A stretch of DNA of 64,000 nucleotides from Straminergon stramineum (Eukaryota > Streptophyta > Bryopsida > Hypnales > Calliergonaceae): positions 25,338,906-25,402,905 of the forward strand of contig OY987264.1 in NCBI GenBank assembly GCA_963920665.1. Reading direction: 5' to 3'. A model generated the notes under the pieces. It ran no database searches. It was not told where the DNA came from and saw only the letters and a list, made by a program, of their open reading frames with translations. The position numbers were made by a program, and so were the translations under genes. Of this stretch, positions 46,101-58,870 are shown piece after piece (within the stretch, counting starts at the first letter, position 1; each line of letters begins with the position of its first letter).

Positions 46101-47752
46101 CATCATACTCTTTCATCTATTCCTTTCCCAAAAAAATGTGAGAAACATACTAGACAAATTCCTAATAATCCCCTTACACAAAACATGTATAATTTTTCTA
46201 CATTTGAAGAGCTTCATTCCAAAAATTCCAAGGAGAGAGTAAGATGTGATAAAGAGCTTCAATTGGAATCCTAAATTGACTTACCCCAAACTAATTTATA
46301 ACATTTCTCTACAATTTAGATTATCCTCTACAATATTAGTGTCCTAGAACTTTTTCCTAATTCTCCTATTTAGCTCATTTTTTTGTATTTGTGTTTTCCA
46401 TTCCCAGTTCACTTCCTAATACTAATTCCCAGTCTTAATATTTTATTCCCTAATTCTACCAATTCCAATTTGCCTAATTTTCCTAATCACCCATGTTTCA
46501 CTTCAGATTTTTTTTGGTTTATAAATCCTAGAATTTACCCCGTTGTGACATTATCAAATTCCATGATTTTCATACCAATTGGCCTAAATCCCCCATTGTT
46601 TTGTTGCATAAAGTCTATTATTCCATTCTCGTGGAATAAATTTTTAATTTCTAACTATTACTCCCAAATCTCTCCTATTTTACATAAAATATCCTAAAAC
46701 TAATTCGTGAGCCACTAAGGTGACTCACACAAAGCCATATAAAAATGTTAAAACTATTATTTTTCACAAAAATTCAAAATGCCTTACTCTAATGAATGTA
46801 GGAAATGTTGATGGCCAATCTCCAACACATATAGTACCTCCATGGCATTATCCATGTCAATGCCCTAATTGACACAACTACAATTGTGTATCCAAACTTT
46901 GTTAAGATCTACTATATATACAAACTTGCGTTGAACTTGATGTTTTTGCATTATAGAAAACAAAACATCAAGTTGATTGTGTTGAAACCCTCAAGGTTTT
47001 CTTCTAGTGATTTTAACATTTTCAAAATAGAAAATTTTCACAAGGGTTTAGTAGGCATGTGAGAATAATTCCAATGCTAGGATTCATGTGTTCCATATGC
47101 ATGAATGCACAACACTTTCTATGAACATAAAACAAATTTATTTTGTTTTCTCATCCATTGTTGTTTAAACACTTTCAAGGATTCTAAAAAATGGGTGGTA
47201 AAAATTGTTACTACAACAATATTCTTGCCTTATAAATCAATGTTTACAAGAAATTGGAACAAGATTGTCTTTTTGTTGTCAATGTCCCATTGAAGTCATT
47301 GTATTTGAGAAAGTGCATTGTTTCCTTTGTGGTAAGCATACAAATTTTCTAGATAATACTTTCCACTATTTCAAAAATTCTTGTGTCAATCTACATGATA
47401 GAAACAACTACAGTTTTGAGTTCACAAAACTATTTAAACCATTTTGAACTTCCTTCCCCATATAAATTCAACTTTATATCCAAAACACACCTTTTGCATT
47501 GTGCATCTAGGTACCAAATGTTTTTTAAGGGTTGTTTTTATTGCTCAAAAGCTATACAATTTTTTTGAGGAAATGTTTGACAATAAATTTTCCTATTTTG
47601 AATGGATGAAGTTGCTCTATTGCTGAAAAATATATAGTGGGGATTGGGGAAATCACTCTTGGATAACTAAATTTTTGTACACACTATGTGTGTTTACATC
47701 GATGTCAATGGATGTCAATAAGCTAAGCTCCACTATTCCTCTCCAAATAACT
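46101..47752. other. AT-rich gene-free DNA
   Basis: Frames at 46383-46697 and several at 47105-47626 overlap on one strand but share no recognisable domain. No repeat ends seen. Confidence 0.3.
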
Positions 47753-47985
47753 TTAGTCCTTACATGTTGACAAGGACGTTTTGTGTCCAATGGATGACAA
47801 AGAATCTCTGTATGTAGGACATAACTGCGACTACTATTTATCCTCAAAATTGTGTGAAAAAAGTCTAGATCTTCTACTGTAGCATGACTTCCAATGAATA
47901 TTTTTGGATTTTATAAAGTAGATGATGTCACAAGGTTCCTAAAGGAACTATTTCCACGGTCATCAGCCTGACGTTTGAGGGTTAA
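47753..47985 (+). mobile_element. 231-bp TTAA/CCC element (PB5 family), 233 bp
   Basis: Follows the unit at 24194-24424 along its length: 'acaaggacgttttgtgtcca', 'atggatgacaaagaatc', 'tgtaggacataactgc', 'gacttccaatgaatattt', 'agtagatgatgtcacaaggt' and 'gtttgagggttaa'. The right end TTAA is at 47982-47985; the left TTAA has become TTAG. Length agrees within 2 bp. Confidence 0.75.
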
Positions 47986-48317
47986 AATGACTTTCTGCGC
48001 TGCCCCCAAATAAGGAAAACTTGTTTCATTTGTGTCCAAAAAAATAAGAAAAAGAATGAAAACAACTCCACTTGGGTAGATTGATTTTTGGATATTCTTA
48101 CACCTACTTTATTGATTCAGTTTTCTCACGAGATTGTGCTGATGAAGTTTTGATTGGACAGTGCCTGCTCAATTGGGCTTTGGCCAGCATTCATCACAAC
48201 TCTGTGATTCTATTTCAGGTCAATCATGATTCTCATTAGAATTGCATTTAACATGTTCGGTAAGATTTGTTCAGATACTATTTTAGTGTATGTAATAAGA
48301 TTTAGTAGACATGAATA

Positions 48318-48397
48318 TTCCCTTTGTTTCATTTGTTTAAAAAAAAATTTAATATTCCCCTTTTCTTTTTCTTTTTTTTGAAACAAATGAAACGGGC
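48318..48397. repeat. 80-bp foldback, TTTCATTTGTTT arms
   Basis: 'ccctttgtttcatttgttta' at 48322 is the inverse of 'gaaacaaatgaaacgggctc' near 48378; A- and T-runs extend the arms. The same arm sequence, 'gaaacaaatgaaacggaa', occurs alone at 63016, and 'gtttcatttgtgtcc' at 48023, so it is dispersed. The 'cccgtttcatttg' ends are loosely reminiscent of Stowaway termini, but no TA duplication was established. Confidence 0.5.
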
Positions 48398-48550
48398 TCC
48401 GTTGCTAAGAAAAAAAGTTCAAACCTGCCAGCCACGAATATTCCCTTGTTGAATCCGAAACTCCGTCACTGCAAAAAAGAAGAATCAGCCAGAGTAATTT
48501 CATAATTTCTCACCTCTTGCTTAGGCCACATTGGTTAGATTTGACCTTCA

Positions 48551-48683
48551 ACCCCTAAATGCCCGAGGCACCAAATTTTGGTGTTAACAATACTACCCCT
48601 AAATGCCTAAGGGATCAAATTTTGGTGTCAACAATACTACCCCTAAATGCCCGAGGTACCAAATTTTGGTGTCAACAAGACTT
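48551..48683. repeat. 44-bp x 3 tandem repeat of the PB7 left end
   Basis: Units start with 'acccctaaatg' at 48551, 48595 and 48639. Each contains a near-palindrome, 'caccaaattttggtg', and continues 'tcaacaatact'. The single copy in the sister element (51429 onward, 'accctacatgcctaaggc') shows the triplication is local to this copy. Confidence 0.85.
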
Positions 48684-49176
48684 TGAAGTTAGATAAAACC
48701 TAACCAAGTTGCTATTTTTAGTCATTTACGGTTCTGATAAAATAATTTTTGAAGTCTAATTTTAGCATCAAAAATACAATTCCAAATATGATTGATTATG
48801 ATTTTTCTATTCAAGATTTTGTGTAAGGGTGTCCATTGCAATCTTGACTTCCGTAGTGTTGGGGGCTCTTGGAAATGAGCCTCAAATACACTAGATCTTG
48901 GTGAAAAAATCACATTTGAAATTCATTTGAAAAAATTGTAGAGTAGATTTTGAGAATCCATAAATTGATTGGGATCATTCATGTTAGGCTCTTTAACCTC
49001 ATTTTTTTTGGTGATCTACTTCTTAGAATTGACATGTGATAAGTAGATTGAAAGACTTCAAAGTTCAAACTGCCTTTGCAATTTTAACACCTTCATGATC
49101 AAACATTATAATCTTTCAATCTATAAGTGATATTGTTGCATTTTCTTTTCTTATATGATCTTCAACATGTTTAGTT

Positions 49177-49895
49177 GAGTGATTGCAAGAAACACTTCAC
49201 GTTTTTGGCTCAAAAACCCAATTTCTGGTTGTAGGACTGGTAGTACTAAGGACTACTATCAATTTCGTGCATCAAACTGCGCCTGCAAATATTAACCGTT
49301 GATTCAGTACTATATAGTACTGTAGACTACTATGGAGTACTATAGAAGCCATTGGAAGCAAAAAATAGCACAAAAGGGGTCTATGGAGCTTTTCATTTTT
49401 AGTAATTCAAAAGTAATTCAAAGTCCTAGAAAAAAGCCATTTTTGTAGACAAGCCTACTCTCACATTGCACCAAAAAAAATTTCAAAGAAAATTTTCTCC
49501 TACCCGAAAAATGTGCACGAACAATGGTCACTTTGGCCCCATGTAGACATCTCATGCAAAGGTTTTTTGAAAAAAACTCTTTGTCTCTTATTGGAATGCA
49601 AGTACACCTCCAACTTCTCCAATTCGTGGCTTCTAGTTTGCATTTTGGAGCACAACTTCAGACCAACCCCCCCCCCCCCAAAATGGCTAAGATAGACACC
49701 CAATCGAGGTCACCTTAAAAATAGTAAAGTATTTTTTTTAAAACCAAAAAGATAGAGAATGTGTGAAACTTTTATGTGTACCTTTATTCCAAATTTCAAG
49801 ACAAACAGACTTACGATGCAAAAGTTATGACCAAAAAACCACATGTCCAAGGGCAAGGGGACAAAAAATAGGACAAGTGTTTCTTGCAATCACCC
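49177..49895 (+). mobile_element. 'GATTGCAAGAAACAC' inverted-repeat element (G3), 719 bp
   Basis: Left end GAGTGATTGCAAGAAACACTT; right end in reverse complement GGGTGATTGCAAGAAACACTTG. It interrupts PB7 at a point where the sister element reads 'aacatgtctagtttgaattg'. Here the left side reads 'aacatgtttagtt' and the right side 'aactgtttgaattt', giving a short, imperfect candidate duplication (tag / ctg). Its interior includes an 'agtactatagagtact'-rich patch at 49240-49345 and a 13-base C run at 49667-49679. Frames around 49500-49718 are inside it and are not genes. Confidence 0.8.
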
Positions 49896-50090
49896 AACTG
49901 TTTGAATTTGTAAGGTGACAAGTAGAAAAAATTGATACAACTTATCAAAATGATGGATTTTTGTTCAATTTAGAGCAAATTCCAAGAAGCTCAAAAACGG
50001 CCTTAGGCATTTAAAGGCTAAGAGATTATGACATGTGGTTAGACTTTCAAATCCATCAATGTGCATGGTGCAATGGTTTTGCAACTAAAT

Positions 50091-51034
50091 TTAACTCCTA
50101 AAGTCCTAAATTTCATTTTCTTGGCAACATAGCAATTTTGGGCAACTCACTACGAATAGAATTTTTAGTTTTTCTTTGAAATTTGCATACAACATGTGTT
50201 CAAGGAATAGCTTTAAAGGGCTACAATTTTCATAACTTTTGACTATATGATTAAAAAGTTATTTTATGGTATGTAATTTTCATCGCTTGACAAGTTGCTT
50301 GGGCAACTCAAATAAATTCTTATAAAAAATCACTTCAAAGAAATAAAAATTTTAAAATTGGTTTTCTAAGATTTATATATACATGGAAAGCTTTAAATCT
50401 TTCCATTTTGATTATCAAGATGAAAGCTGTGGGGAGTTTTAGTTTGCAGGTGGTTTTGGATTCTCTACTCTAAAATAAACTTTAAAGTCCTTTATTTAAC
50501 TCAAATTCCAATCTTTTTGGAAAAAACAATTGATGATGTAGATTGTTTATTACAACATTACTGTTGTTGAGATTGGCACTTTTCAATTCCATAACTAAAT
50601 TCTTAACAACTTAGTATTTTTAATCATTCTCTACTTCTTTCTACTTAGTATTTTTCCTATATGTTGTATAATTTCAAATGATTTGAATTTTTTCAAGCAT
50701 GTAGCCAACTTGTCTCAAAGAATGAATCCAAAGAAGCACCACCATTTTCGACATTTTTTCATACAAATATAACCTTGTGAAGTGCAGTTGCCCAATTTTT
50801 TGTAGGGCCCAAAAAAGGATTTTTATGAATTCAAATGCTAATATTTTGCAGTCTACATGGTGGAGATTTCTGAAATTTTTTCCACATCTTCTCTAACTAG
50901 CATACTACAGGATCCTATAGTTATATGTATCCGAAAATGATTTTTTGTTTCTAAGATTTGGTACTAGTACTAGAAATGGCAGTTTAGGAGAGTTTCAATT
51001 GGTGAAAACACAGGCAAAAACCTTTAGGGGATAA
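50091..51034 (+). mobile_element. TTAA/CCC element (PB8), 944 bp
   Basis: Left end TTAACTCCTAAAGTCCTAAA; right end 'aacctttaggggataa'. It aligns over its length with 60590-61519: 'attggttttctaagatttat', 'ttggattctctactctaaaa', 'gatgtagattgtttattac', 'gaagcaccaccattttcgac', 'cagtctacatggtggagatt', 'gtactagaaatggcag'. Interior frames are not conserved. Non-autonomous. Confidence 0.7.
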
Positions 51035-51426
51035 ATTCGAATGAAATTTTATTTAATGTAATTTTTTTGTAAACTAAATAGATGTCTTCTTTAAATTGTG
51101 GTTTTCTAGATCATTTGATGAAAATTTAAAAATACTGTGAATTTTTGAAGAGAAGGTGAAGAAAATTTATATCAAATGCAGAATATGTTTAATAAAAAAA
51201 ATCAAAATACTTCTCCATAAGTGTACATAATAGTGCAGTCCAAATAGTTGTGTCATTCTATAGTTATAAAATAATAGACTGTCATTATAGAGTCAGAGCT
51301 CAAATTGCAATAAATATTTCATTTTAAGAATTTTCATATGGGCATAGAAACTAAACTTGATAAACTTCATTTCAGAATTGTCAGACTCAAATTCAAGAAA
51401 GATTATTTTTACGGTGAATTTTCAAA

Positions 51427-52066
51427 TTAAACCCTACATGCCTAAGGCATCAAGTTCTAGTGTCAACAAAACTTTGAAGTTAAATAAAACCTTTTCAAGT
51501 TACTATTTTTAGTATATTTTTTATTTTTTTAATTCTTTTTGAAGTTTAGTTTTAGCATAAAGAATCCAATTTTGAAAATGAATGATAATGATTTTCCTAT
51601 TCAAGATTTGTGCAAGGGTATCCATAGAAAATCTTGATTTTCTAGTGTTGATGACTCTTGGAATGAGCCTCAAATGCATTAGATGTTAAGAAAAAATTAC
51701 ATTTAAAAATCTATAGAGTATGTTTTCAAGAATTGTAAATTGATTTGAATTATGCAAGTTATGTCCATTAACCACTTTTTGTTTTGGTAACCAATTTTTT
51801 AGGTTTGACATGAGAAAAGAGTATTGAAATACTTCAAATTACTTTTACAATTTTAACACCCCCATGATCAAGCATTATAATATTTCAATCAATAAGTGAT
51901 GAACATTGTTGTGTTTTCTTTTCCCTTGGGATCTCTAACATGTCTAGTTTGAATTGTATGGTTTCAATTCAAAAAAAATTGATAAAACTTATCAAAATGT
52001 TGGCTTAGTTCAATTTACAGCAAATTCCAAAAAGCTAAAAAAAAACCTTGGGCATTTAGGAGTTGA
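51427..52066 (+). mobile_element. TTAA/CCC element (PB7b), 640 bp, uninterrupted
   Basis: Left end TTAAACCCTACATGCCTAAGG; right end 'ccttgggcatttaggagttga'. It is the sister of PB7 and serves as the related empty site for G3. The short frame at 52070-52273 begins just outside and is not supported. Confidence 0.7.
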
Positions 52067-52799
52067 GAAATGAAGCTATATACTTGCCAAAAGATGCTAT
52101 TTGGTGATCTTAGCTTTAACATCTTTTTTAGAAAATTCAATAGTACAAGAATAGGGAAGTTCCAATGCCATTCATTACAAATACATTCAATCAACTCAAC
52201 AAAATTGGACAAGAAAGTGGGGTTTTTTTCCCAAGGGCTCTTGGAGTCATTCATCCAACACAAAATGTCCTAAAAGGCATTTTTGATTTATGTTGAATTA
52301 GTAGTCAAGGTGCATGGAAAATTTATACTTTTGTAAAATAAAATTAAAAAAAAACATTGTTGTCATGGTCTTTTATAACTTCCATGATTTTTCTATTACA
52401 TAGAATATAAAATTAGTGTCACCTAATTTTAATAATATAATAACAATAGGTATTTACTTTCATAGGATTGAAGTTCTCAAAAGGTATTCATATATTTTTA
52501 TTTTTATATATCTTTTGAAATGCACCCTAATCTCATGGAGTTAAAGGACATAATAAAATATGGATGCCTATAATCAATACTACCCATAATGCATCATCTA
52601 GATTTGGACCAAGAAGCATCACTTTTCCTAGATATTGATTACACAAGATGCAAACAACCAAAACACAAGTATCTACAATTACCTAGTTTGGGTTTTAATA
52701 CACCTAGAAATAGGACTTTGAAAATTCATAACTTATTCATATAATGTTTAAATAATGCATACTAAAGTGCATTGGAATTCCTTTCTTTGTTACCAATGA
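52067..52799. other. AT-rich gene-free spacer
   Basis: Nothing identifiable. Confidence 0.3.
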
Positions 52800-55700
52800 G
52801 ATACAATACAAATAATATATGTTTATAAATTATTAACAACTACAGGTGCTCATACTTTAATCCCTAAAAGATAATTGTCCATTAAGTGGACAATTGGAAG
52901 CATGGACCTATGAGTGTTGTAAACTCCACCCTTTAAGTTAAAACATGCACATGGGTTCTAGCGGCTTGTTTAATCAATTATCTTAGGGTGTTTTTAATCT
53001 AAGTTCAATTTATGCTTTCCAAGCAATGGACACTTTGTTTGTAATATCCTAATTGAACTCAAATCATTTAAACCCTAAAACTATTGAGCTTTGGTTAACT
53101 AAGTCAAATATCTAATGAAGAGATGAATTCAAACCAAAATCAATCTATCATAACTTGTAGAATATAAATTGTCCTTTTTAGAATGATAAAGCAAGTTAAA
53201 TTTTGACCTTCCTAGTGAAAGAAATGAGTGGATGAAATATTGACCCCTAAACTACCTCACAAACTTCATCTATTAAATAAAAATAGTAAAACTAATCAAA
53301 ATAAATCCAAATTTCAAGGTCAAGTTTTGAATTATGTTAATTAGCTAATTCCAAGACTAAATCTAATTTGACCAATAATCAAAGAACTTCATCCAGATTA
53401 GGACCAAACTTCATCCAACCTTCTCCCACTCAAAATTAAAGTATTTTTTAAAATAAGAATAGGTTTTAGAATCCTCAAAAGATTTTCTAATTGATTTTTA
53501 ATTTAAATGATTCCTTAGAGATTCTTTAAAGATTCTTTATAATTATCTTCTAATCTAACTTAAATCAAACTTCCTATTCTAAAATTACTATTGTCAGGGT
53601 TTTAATGTTTTTAAGATGAAAATTAAGAGATTACCTTTCCAACAAGGTAAAACACTTAAACACTACCCAATGAAAAAGTTATTAATGGATGAAATTTGTT
53701 AAAAGTTTAGCAAATTAAACTTCACCCATCAATTACTTTTGATTTAAGTTGACTTTTTTTTTGACCTAAAAATCCTAAAGTCTACCTAGATTCTCAGATT
53801 TTCTTTGGGATTCCTTGGGATGTCATTTTGTCTTTTCATCCAAATTAACACACAAAGTTCCTCCACTCATAACTTTCTTATTTTTTGATTGTTTTTTAAT
53901 TGTAAGATATTTTTGGAAACCTCTAATAACTACCTAAAATATTCTGAATCTTAAATTTAATTCTAACACTCTGACCTAAGGACTAAATTTTAATATGGAA
54001 ATTTTCATATATGGAAATCAAAGAGAAATTGGTTAATTAATATACCTTGTCCTCGAAGGATGCTATCGTGCCATTGTTGCATATCATGAGGTGTATAGTC
54101 TCATAGAATCCCTCTCCCTCCATGTTTGTCTAACTATTGCAAAATTTCCAACTTTAAGCCTCTTTTGTTAATTTTTTTTTCAATGTCTACTTTCTTAGTA
54201 ATTTGTCATGGGATTTTATCAAATTTTGTAGTATTTAAGACAATTCCTAATTATTTAGGAATTATTTTCATACCCCAAAATAATTAAATCCACTAAATCA
54301 AATCTAATAGAAACTTCCAAATGAATTGTTAATATTTTGTAAATTCCCTTATTGTTTTGAAAGTATTAGTTGGCCTTTTGTTTTATCTTTTTGACTTATT
54401 AGGCCTAATAAAATAAAACCCCACTACAATCCAAAGTCCCCAAATTAATAAATTCCCTCTAGAATCTATTAAATAACTAATAAATAAAAAAATGAAATTC
54501 AATAGTAGGATTTTTTGAAAAATGATTTTTAATTCTAATATTCCTCATGTGTGAGAATTCCTTCTTATATTCTATTATCTCTTAGGGCCTCTTGCCATGT
54601 GAAATAGATGGGCAAAGTTCCCTGGGGAAGCTACAGTGTCAAAAAAGAAATTATAGTGCTATGTGGACTAGGTGGGTGGGGAGAGATTGAGAGAAAATTC
54701 TACATGTAATGATTTCCATCAAGTTGACCAATTTCCACCAATGGGCTTGTCCACCGATCATCGATGAACCTTGAAATCCGACTTCTCCGCTCACCAAGGC
54801 TGGCAAGAGAATCGGTGTTCACTTCTTGTTTGTAAATGCTTTTTCTATCGGGCTGACTAACATGGAAGGAGGCCCTTAAGCTTCTCTCTCCATAATTCTT
54901 TCTCATTTAGTTCAGAGTTTGTTGGGAGTTGTGAAAGGACTTAGTTGAGAGAGAATGAGTGATAGAAGATGGCACAAGATGGGAAAAGACAAGTTTTAGT
55001 TTTGAAAACCCAAAATTGGTGGTGTGGCGAGCAATGGCCAACCTTTGAATTTTGTTAATAAAATTTCGAGTTTTAGTTCCAACATAAGAATCAAGCAAGA
55101 TTGATGAAAGTTTTCGAATTTTTGTGACTTATTGGATTTTTTGGGTTGCTTTGGAGTCTTTTTTTCAAGTAGTCTCTGTATGCACCAAATGGATTGTATT
55201 AGACTCAAGCTGATTCTCCAACTCCCGTTGGCCTCATCATATTGATTTCCACCCCATCAAGCCTCCACGTGTTGCGTCGTGGTTGGTTCAATCCCCTTCC
55301 CGGTTGTCCAATCACTACCACATGTCGCGTCGCTATTGGATGGACCCCTTGACTGCCCCATAATCTCCCCGTCATTCTCGCTCCGTTGTTATGGCTCCTC
55401 ATCCTAGCTCCTCGTTCTGATTTTTTGACTCCTTGTCTAGGCCTAAAATTATCTTGGAAATAAAACTAATGAATCCAAAATAAAATAAAAACTAAATAAA
55501 AACGTTCTAACTAACTTTTTTTGGAATTTTGAGAATAAAAGTAAAACACAACTAAAGGTACTTCAATTTTTATGGATTTTTGGAATAACAAAAGACTAAC
55601 AATTCAAACGGAAATTAAACAATGAATGACAAATTTTGAAAGCAAAGTACTTCCAAAGCTTGCACAAAATAAAAAGGGGAAGAAATCAAAGGGAATTTGG

Positions 55701-58005
55701 GCTTAAATATGCCACCAAAAGAGTACTCCTATCCAATTTTGGAATTTAGCAAAGTCAAAGCTTTGCCATGCGGAGGCAACCCCAAGTTTTAATAGTTTTC
55801 CAAGACAAATCTTAATTTTTATACGTTAAAGCTTTGACGTGTGTGGGCAACCCCAGGCATTCGCGATGTCAATGGATGAATAATAGCATTTTGAAATTTT
55901 AATCTTTAAAGGAGGTATACATGATAGTGTTTAAAACTTTAACAATTAAGTCCCAATTTCCGTTATACAATGAATTTTGAGTTAAAATTAGTCCAACACA
56001 CTTTTAGCAAAAAAAAACTTTACCACTTTAAGAGTATTAGTACCAAATATTGTTTTGAATATGACAATGTGTTAATTTCTTAAAAAAATTGGAGTTTAGA
56101 GGTCTCTCCCTTCCAAAACTCACACAAAACAAAGGAAATGGTAGCTTAGACTTTAAAATTCAAGAAAATCAAATAGAAATCCTTTCGAAGGGACCTTTTC
56201 ATCTTTTAAAGTGCACGAATAAAGCTTAGAATGAAATTGGACTTGATCTCGACCTCAATTAGTACTCCGACCATGCTTGTAGCACAAAAGAAATGAAACA
56301 AAAATTTTATATGAAAATGAGGGTACCAACAACCTCGAAAGGGGGGCTTTTTATACTTGTCCCAGGCCCCTCCCGGGTAAGTTGTCGGTGGTAAATATTT
56401 ACTTTCAATCTTTAGATATTTACTAAACTATCCTAAAGTATTTTCTAAATAATCTTTGTTTAATGGAAGAATTTTCTAGAATTCTCTCCATTTAGCCAAT
56501 GAATCTTGACTAAATCAAATCCAAGATCTTTTTCCAAAGATCTTTTAAAAATAACCCTAATTAATCTAGATATTTTTTAATTAATCTAAAGTTATTTTTA
56601 AATTTTCTTTCTTTAGAGCAAAGATGGCTTATTATGCAAAAAAAAAAAGATCTTGAACAAATCCAATCTTTGATTTTCCAATTGATATTTGCAAAATTAA
56701 ATTTGAATTATGACAAATTACAATTGAAAAAGTCAAATTAGGAATTGACCTTCTCTATCTTATAGGGAATAACTCGAAATCAAAAACAAATTGTGCTATC
56801 ATGTTTTAAAGACCCTTATTACAATTGGTACATCCCAACCTCTGTATACAAGGCCATTTGTAAGCATAAAATCAACTTACCATAATTCGAAAGAAAAGTC
56901 AATACTCTAACTTTTGGAATTTGCATCTTTTGAGAGAACTATTTGGACAATATTGCCTAAAATATTTATAAGAGTAAAAAAAGACCCTTTATTTGCTTGA
57001 ATCAAACACTGTGAACTCTTGGTATATCGGTGAACTCATTATCAAGTTGTAAATTATTTAAAAGTTCTATGTCATTGCCAATTTTGATACTTGGAAATGT
57101 CAAATTGTCTTCAAACTTTGTGGGGCACTTTCTTTGGACACAAAAATTTATCCTAATTTTTAGTGGGATTTTATTGCAACATGAATAATTTTTAGGAATT
57201 TACAATCATGTTTAAAGGTGGTTGACTTCCCATGGAGTCATCATGAATATTTTGGAAAAATCCAAATTTTTTGGGTAGTTTCTAAAAAACTCCCAAAACC
57301 AAAATGCAAACATTACATTTTACTTTGCATTATTCATGGGGAGGCTAAAATTAACAATTCCCTTTTAATTTTCATCCAATGGGGAAATCATTCTTGTATC
57401 GAAGAATCTTGAAACAACCAGCTCTAATGTCGGCTTCTAGCATACTTTTAAGCTAAAAACACCTTTCTTCATGCTCCAATCGCTCTCCCTTCACCTTTTT
57501 TGCATTCTAGTTCAATATTCTATAAGTTACCTGCAAATAAGAATTTATCCATCCAAATTCTTTACGAATTGGATGGTGATCTTTGAGAAGACTTTCTAGA
57601 CCTAACATAGACTGAACTAGTTTGTCACATCCATTTTACAAGACTAATTTAGCATAGACAAAACACTATGACTAGTTAACACTCTGACCCTTAATTCTCT
57701 TGGAATCACTTAAATAAACTCTCAATTAGACATGAAAAGTAGGAAATTGGAGTATTTTAGAGACTCTATACTTCTAGGATGACCTTCACTATATGAGTAG
57801 GAACTTCTATCAAATATCACTCAAACACTCTTTAAATGTCTTCTACACATAATAAGCTAACAAAAATTCCAAAATCCCTCAAAAAAAGCCCCCCCACCCC
57901 AACCCCCCAACCACCACCACCCTAATAAAACCACCCCAAAAGAAAACGTAACAAAACCACCCAAAAAAAAAGCCTGAGTTTCAAGTGCCAACTTGAGGGC
58001 TCACA
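52800..58005 (-). repeat. Long decayed element, inverted relative of 5991-10400
   Basis: Read in reverse complement, it starts at 58005 with 'tgtgagccctcaagttggca' (the R1 start), passes R1 landmarks ('gaattggatggtgatc', 'ccatgggaagtcaaccacc', 'aaatcccactaaaaattagg', 'ttgacatttcc' variants) to about 56960, then continues through sequence matching 7621-10000. Order is conserved but divergence is high. Forward frames here (for example 57218-57412) and reverse frames at 54700-55402 show no recognised domain. A C/A-rich simple tract lies at 57887-57960. Confidence 0.45.
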
Positions 58006-58010
58006 AGACT

Positions 58011-58870
58011 ATAGGTTGTTATGAAGTCAATACAAAGATGTCCATTTCTATTATCTTCTTGAAAATATAGATTTCATTCCAATCATATACATGAGTCACA
58101 AATTATAGAGCTCAAAAGTTTTGAGACAACTTGAGTAATGTGCTAATAGAGAAGGCAAGTACTTGGGCAAGTTGTGAATTTTTTTTCCCATGAACTTTGA
58201 ATGCATATATCTCACAATCTGTGAAGCAAATGAATTGAATTTTGTTCTACACATTCCCATAGTAGAATAAAAAAATATTCTTTTGTTGAAAATGGAAAAA
58301 AATTCCCAACTTCACTCATTGCAAAAAATGGCAATTTTAGAACCATTAGCACAAATTCTAGTGTAAATTCATGAGATTTAAATTATTTTTACAAAATTAA
58401 GAGAAGGAAAGCCTTAAATTAATTGTTGGATTTTAATTCTTCTAAAAATGAGTTCTCTAGAAAAAATTGAAATCTTGTTGATATAGTTGCTATTTTTAGA
58501 ACATCATGTTAATACAAGATGTTTTTAGGTATGTTAGACACCTCCATTATCTTTAAAAATTTGCAAAAAAGTAACTAATATAACTACCAAGCCAATGGCC
58601 AAAGTTTCCAAAGTTGGATAGTGCCTCATTCTTTACAAAGTTGAGTCAAACTATGCTAACCTTGTAGGAGAGGGCCCAAAATTAATTTTCTTCTAACTTC
58701 AAATGTTATAATCTTGCAATCTATGTTGTCAAATGGTCTAAATTTTTTATTGGAATTCCTACAATAGTCTAACACAAACTTGCATGGTTGAAATCTGAAT
58801 AATATTTATATTTTTCAATTATTTTCAATGCTTTAAAAAGTGGCAATTTGAGACACTTCTTTTGAAAAAT
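58011..58870 (+). repeat. Degenerate member of the PB8/PB10 group
   Basis: The phrases 'gggcaagttgtgaat', 'cacaatctgtgaagcaaatg', 'acttcaaatgttataatcttgcaatctatg' and 'aaaaagtggcaatttgaga' match, in order, the interiors of PB10 (21395-21951) and PB9 (60590-61519). Neither terminus is preserved. Confidence 0.4.

Larger units (their letters stand above)
48548..50021 (+). mobile_element. TTAA/CCC element (PB7) split by the G3 insertion
   Basis: Left end TCAACCCCTAAATGCCCGAG; right end in reverse complement TTAGCCTTTAAATGCCTAAG. Outside the insertion the sequence follows 51427-52066: 'gataaaacc...caag', 'ttttagcatcaaaaatac', 'ttcctattcaagatt' variants, 'agggtgtccattg', 'ggctcttggaaatgagcctc', 'acaccttcatgatc' and 'ttcaatctataagtga'. 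Subtracting the 719-bp insertion and two extra 44-bp end repeats leaves about 667 bp, close to the 640 bp of the uninterrupted copy. Confidence 0.75.

Noticed and set aside
45912..46274. 120-codon forward frame, the longest in the window
   Set aside because: It overlaps a 178-bp direct duplication whose step is not a multiple of three, and has no recognisable domain.
48551..48683. Three 44-bp units with near-palindromes, superficially like a short CRISPR array
   Set aside because: The units are contiguous with no unique spacers, and they are copies of a transposon end.
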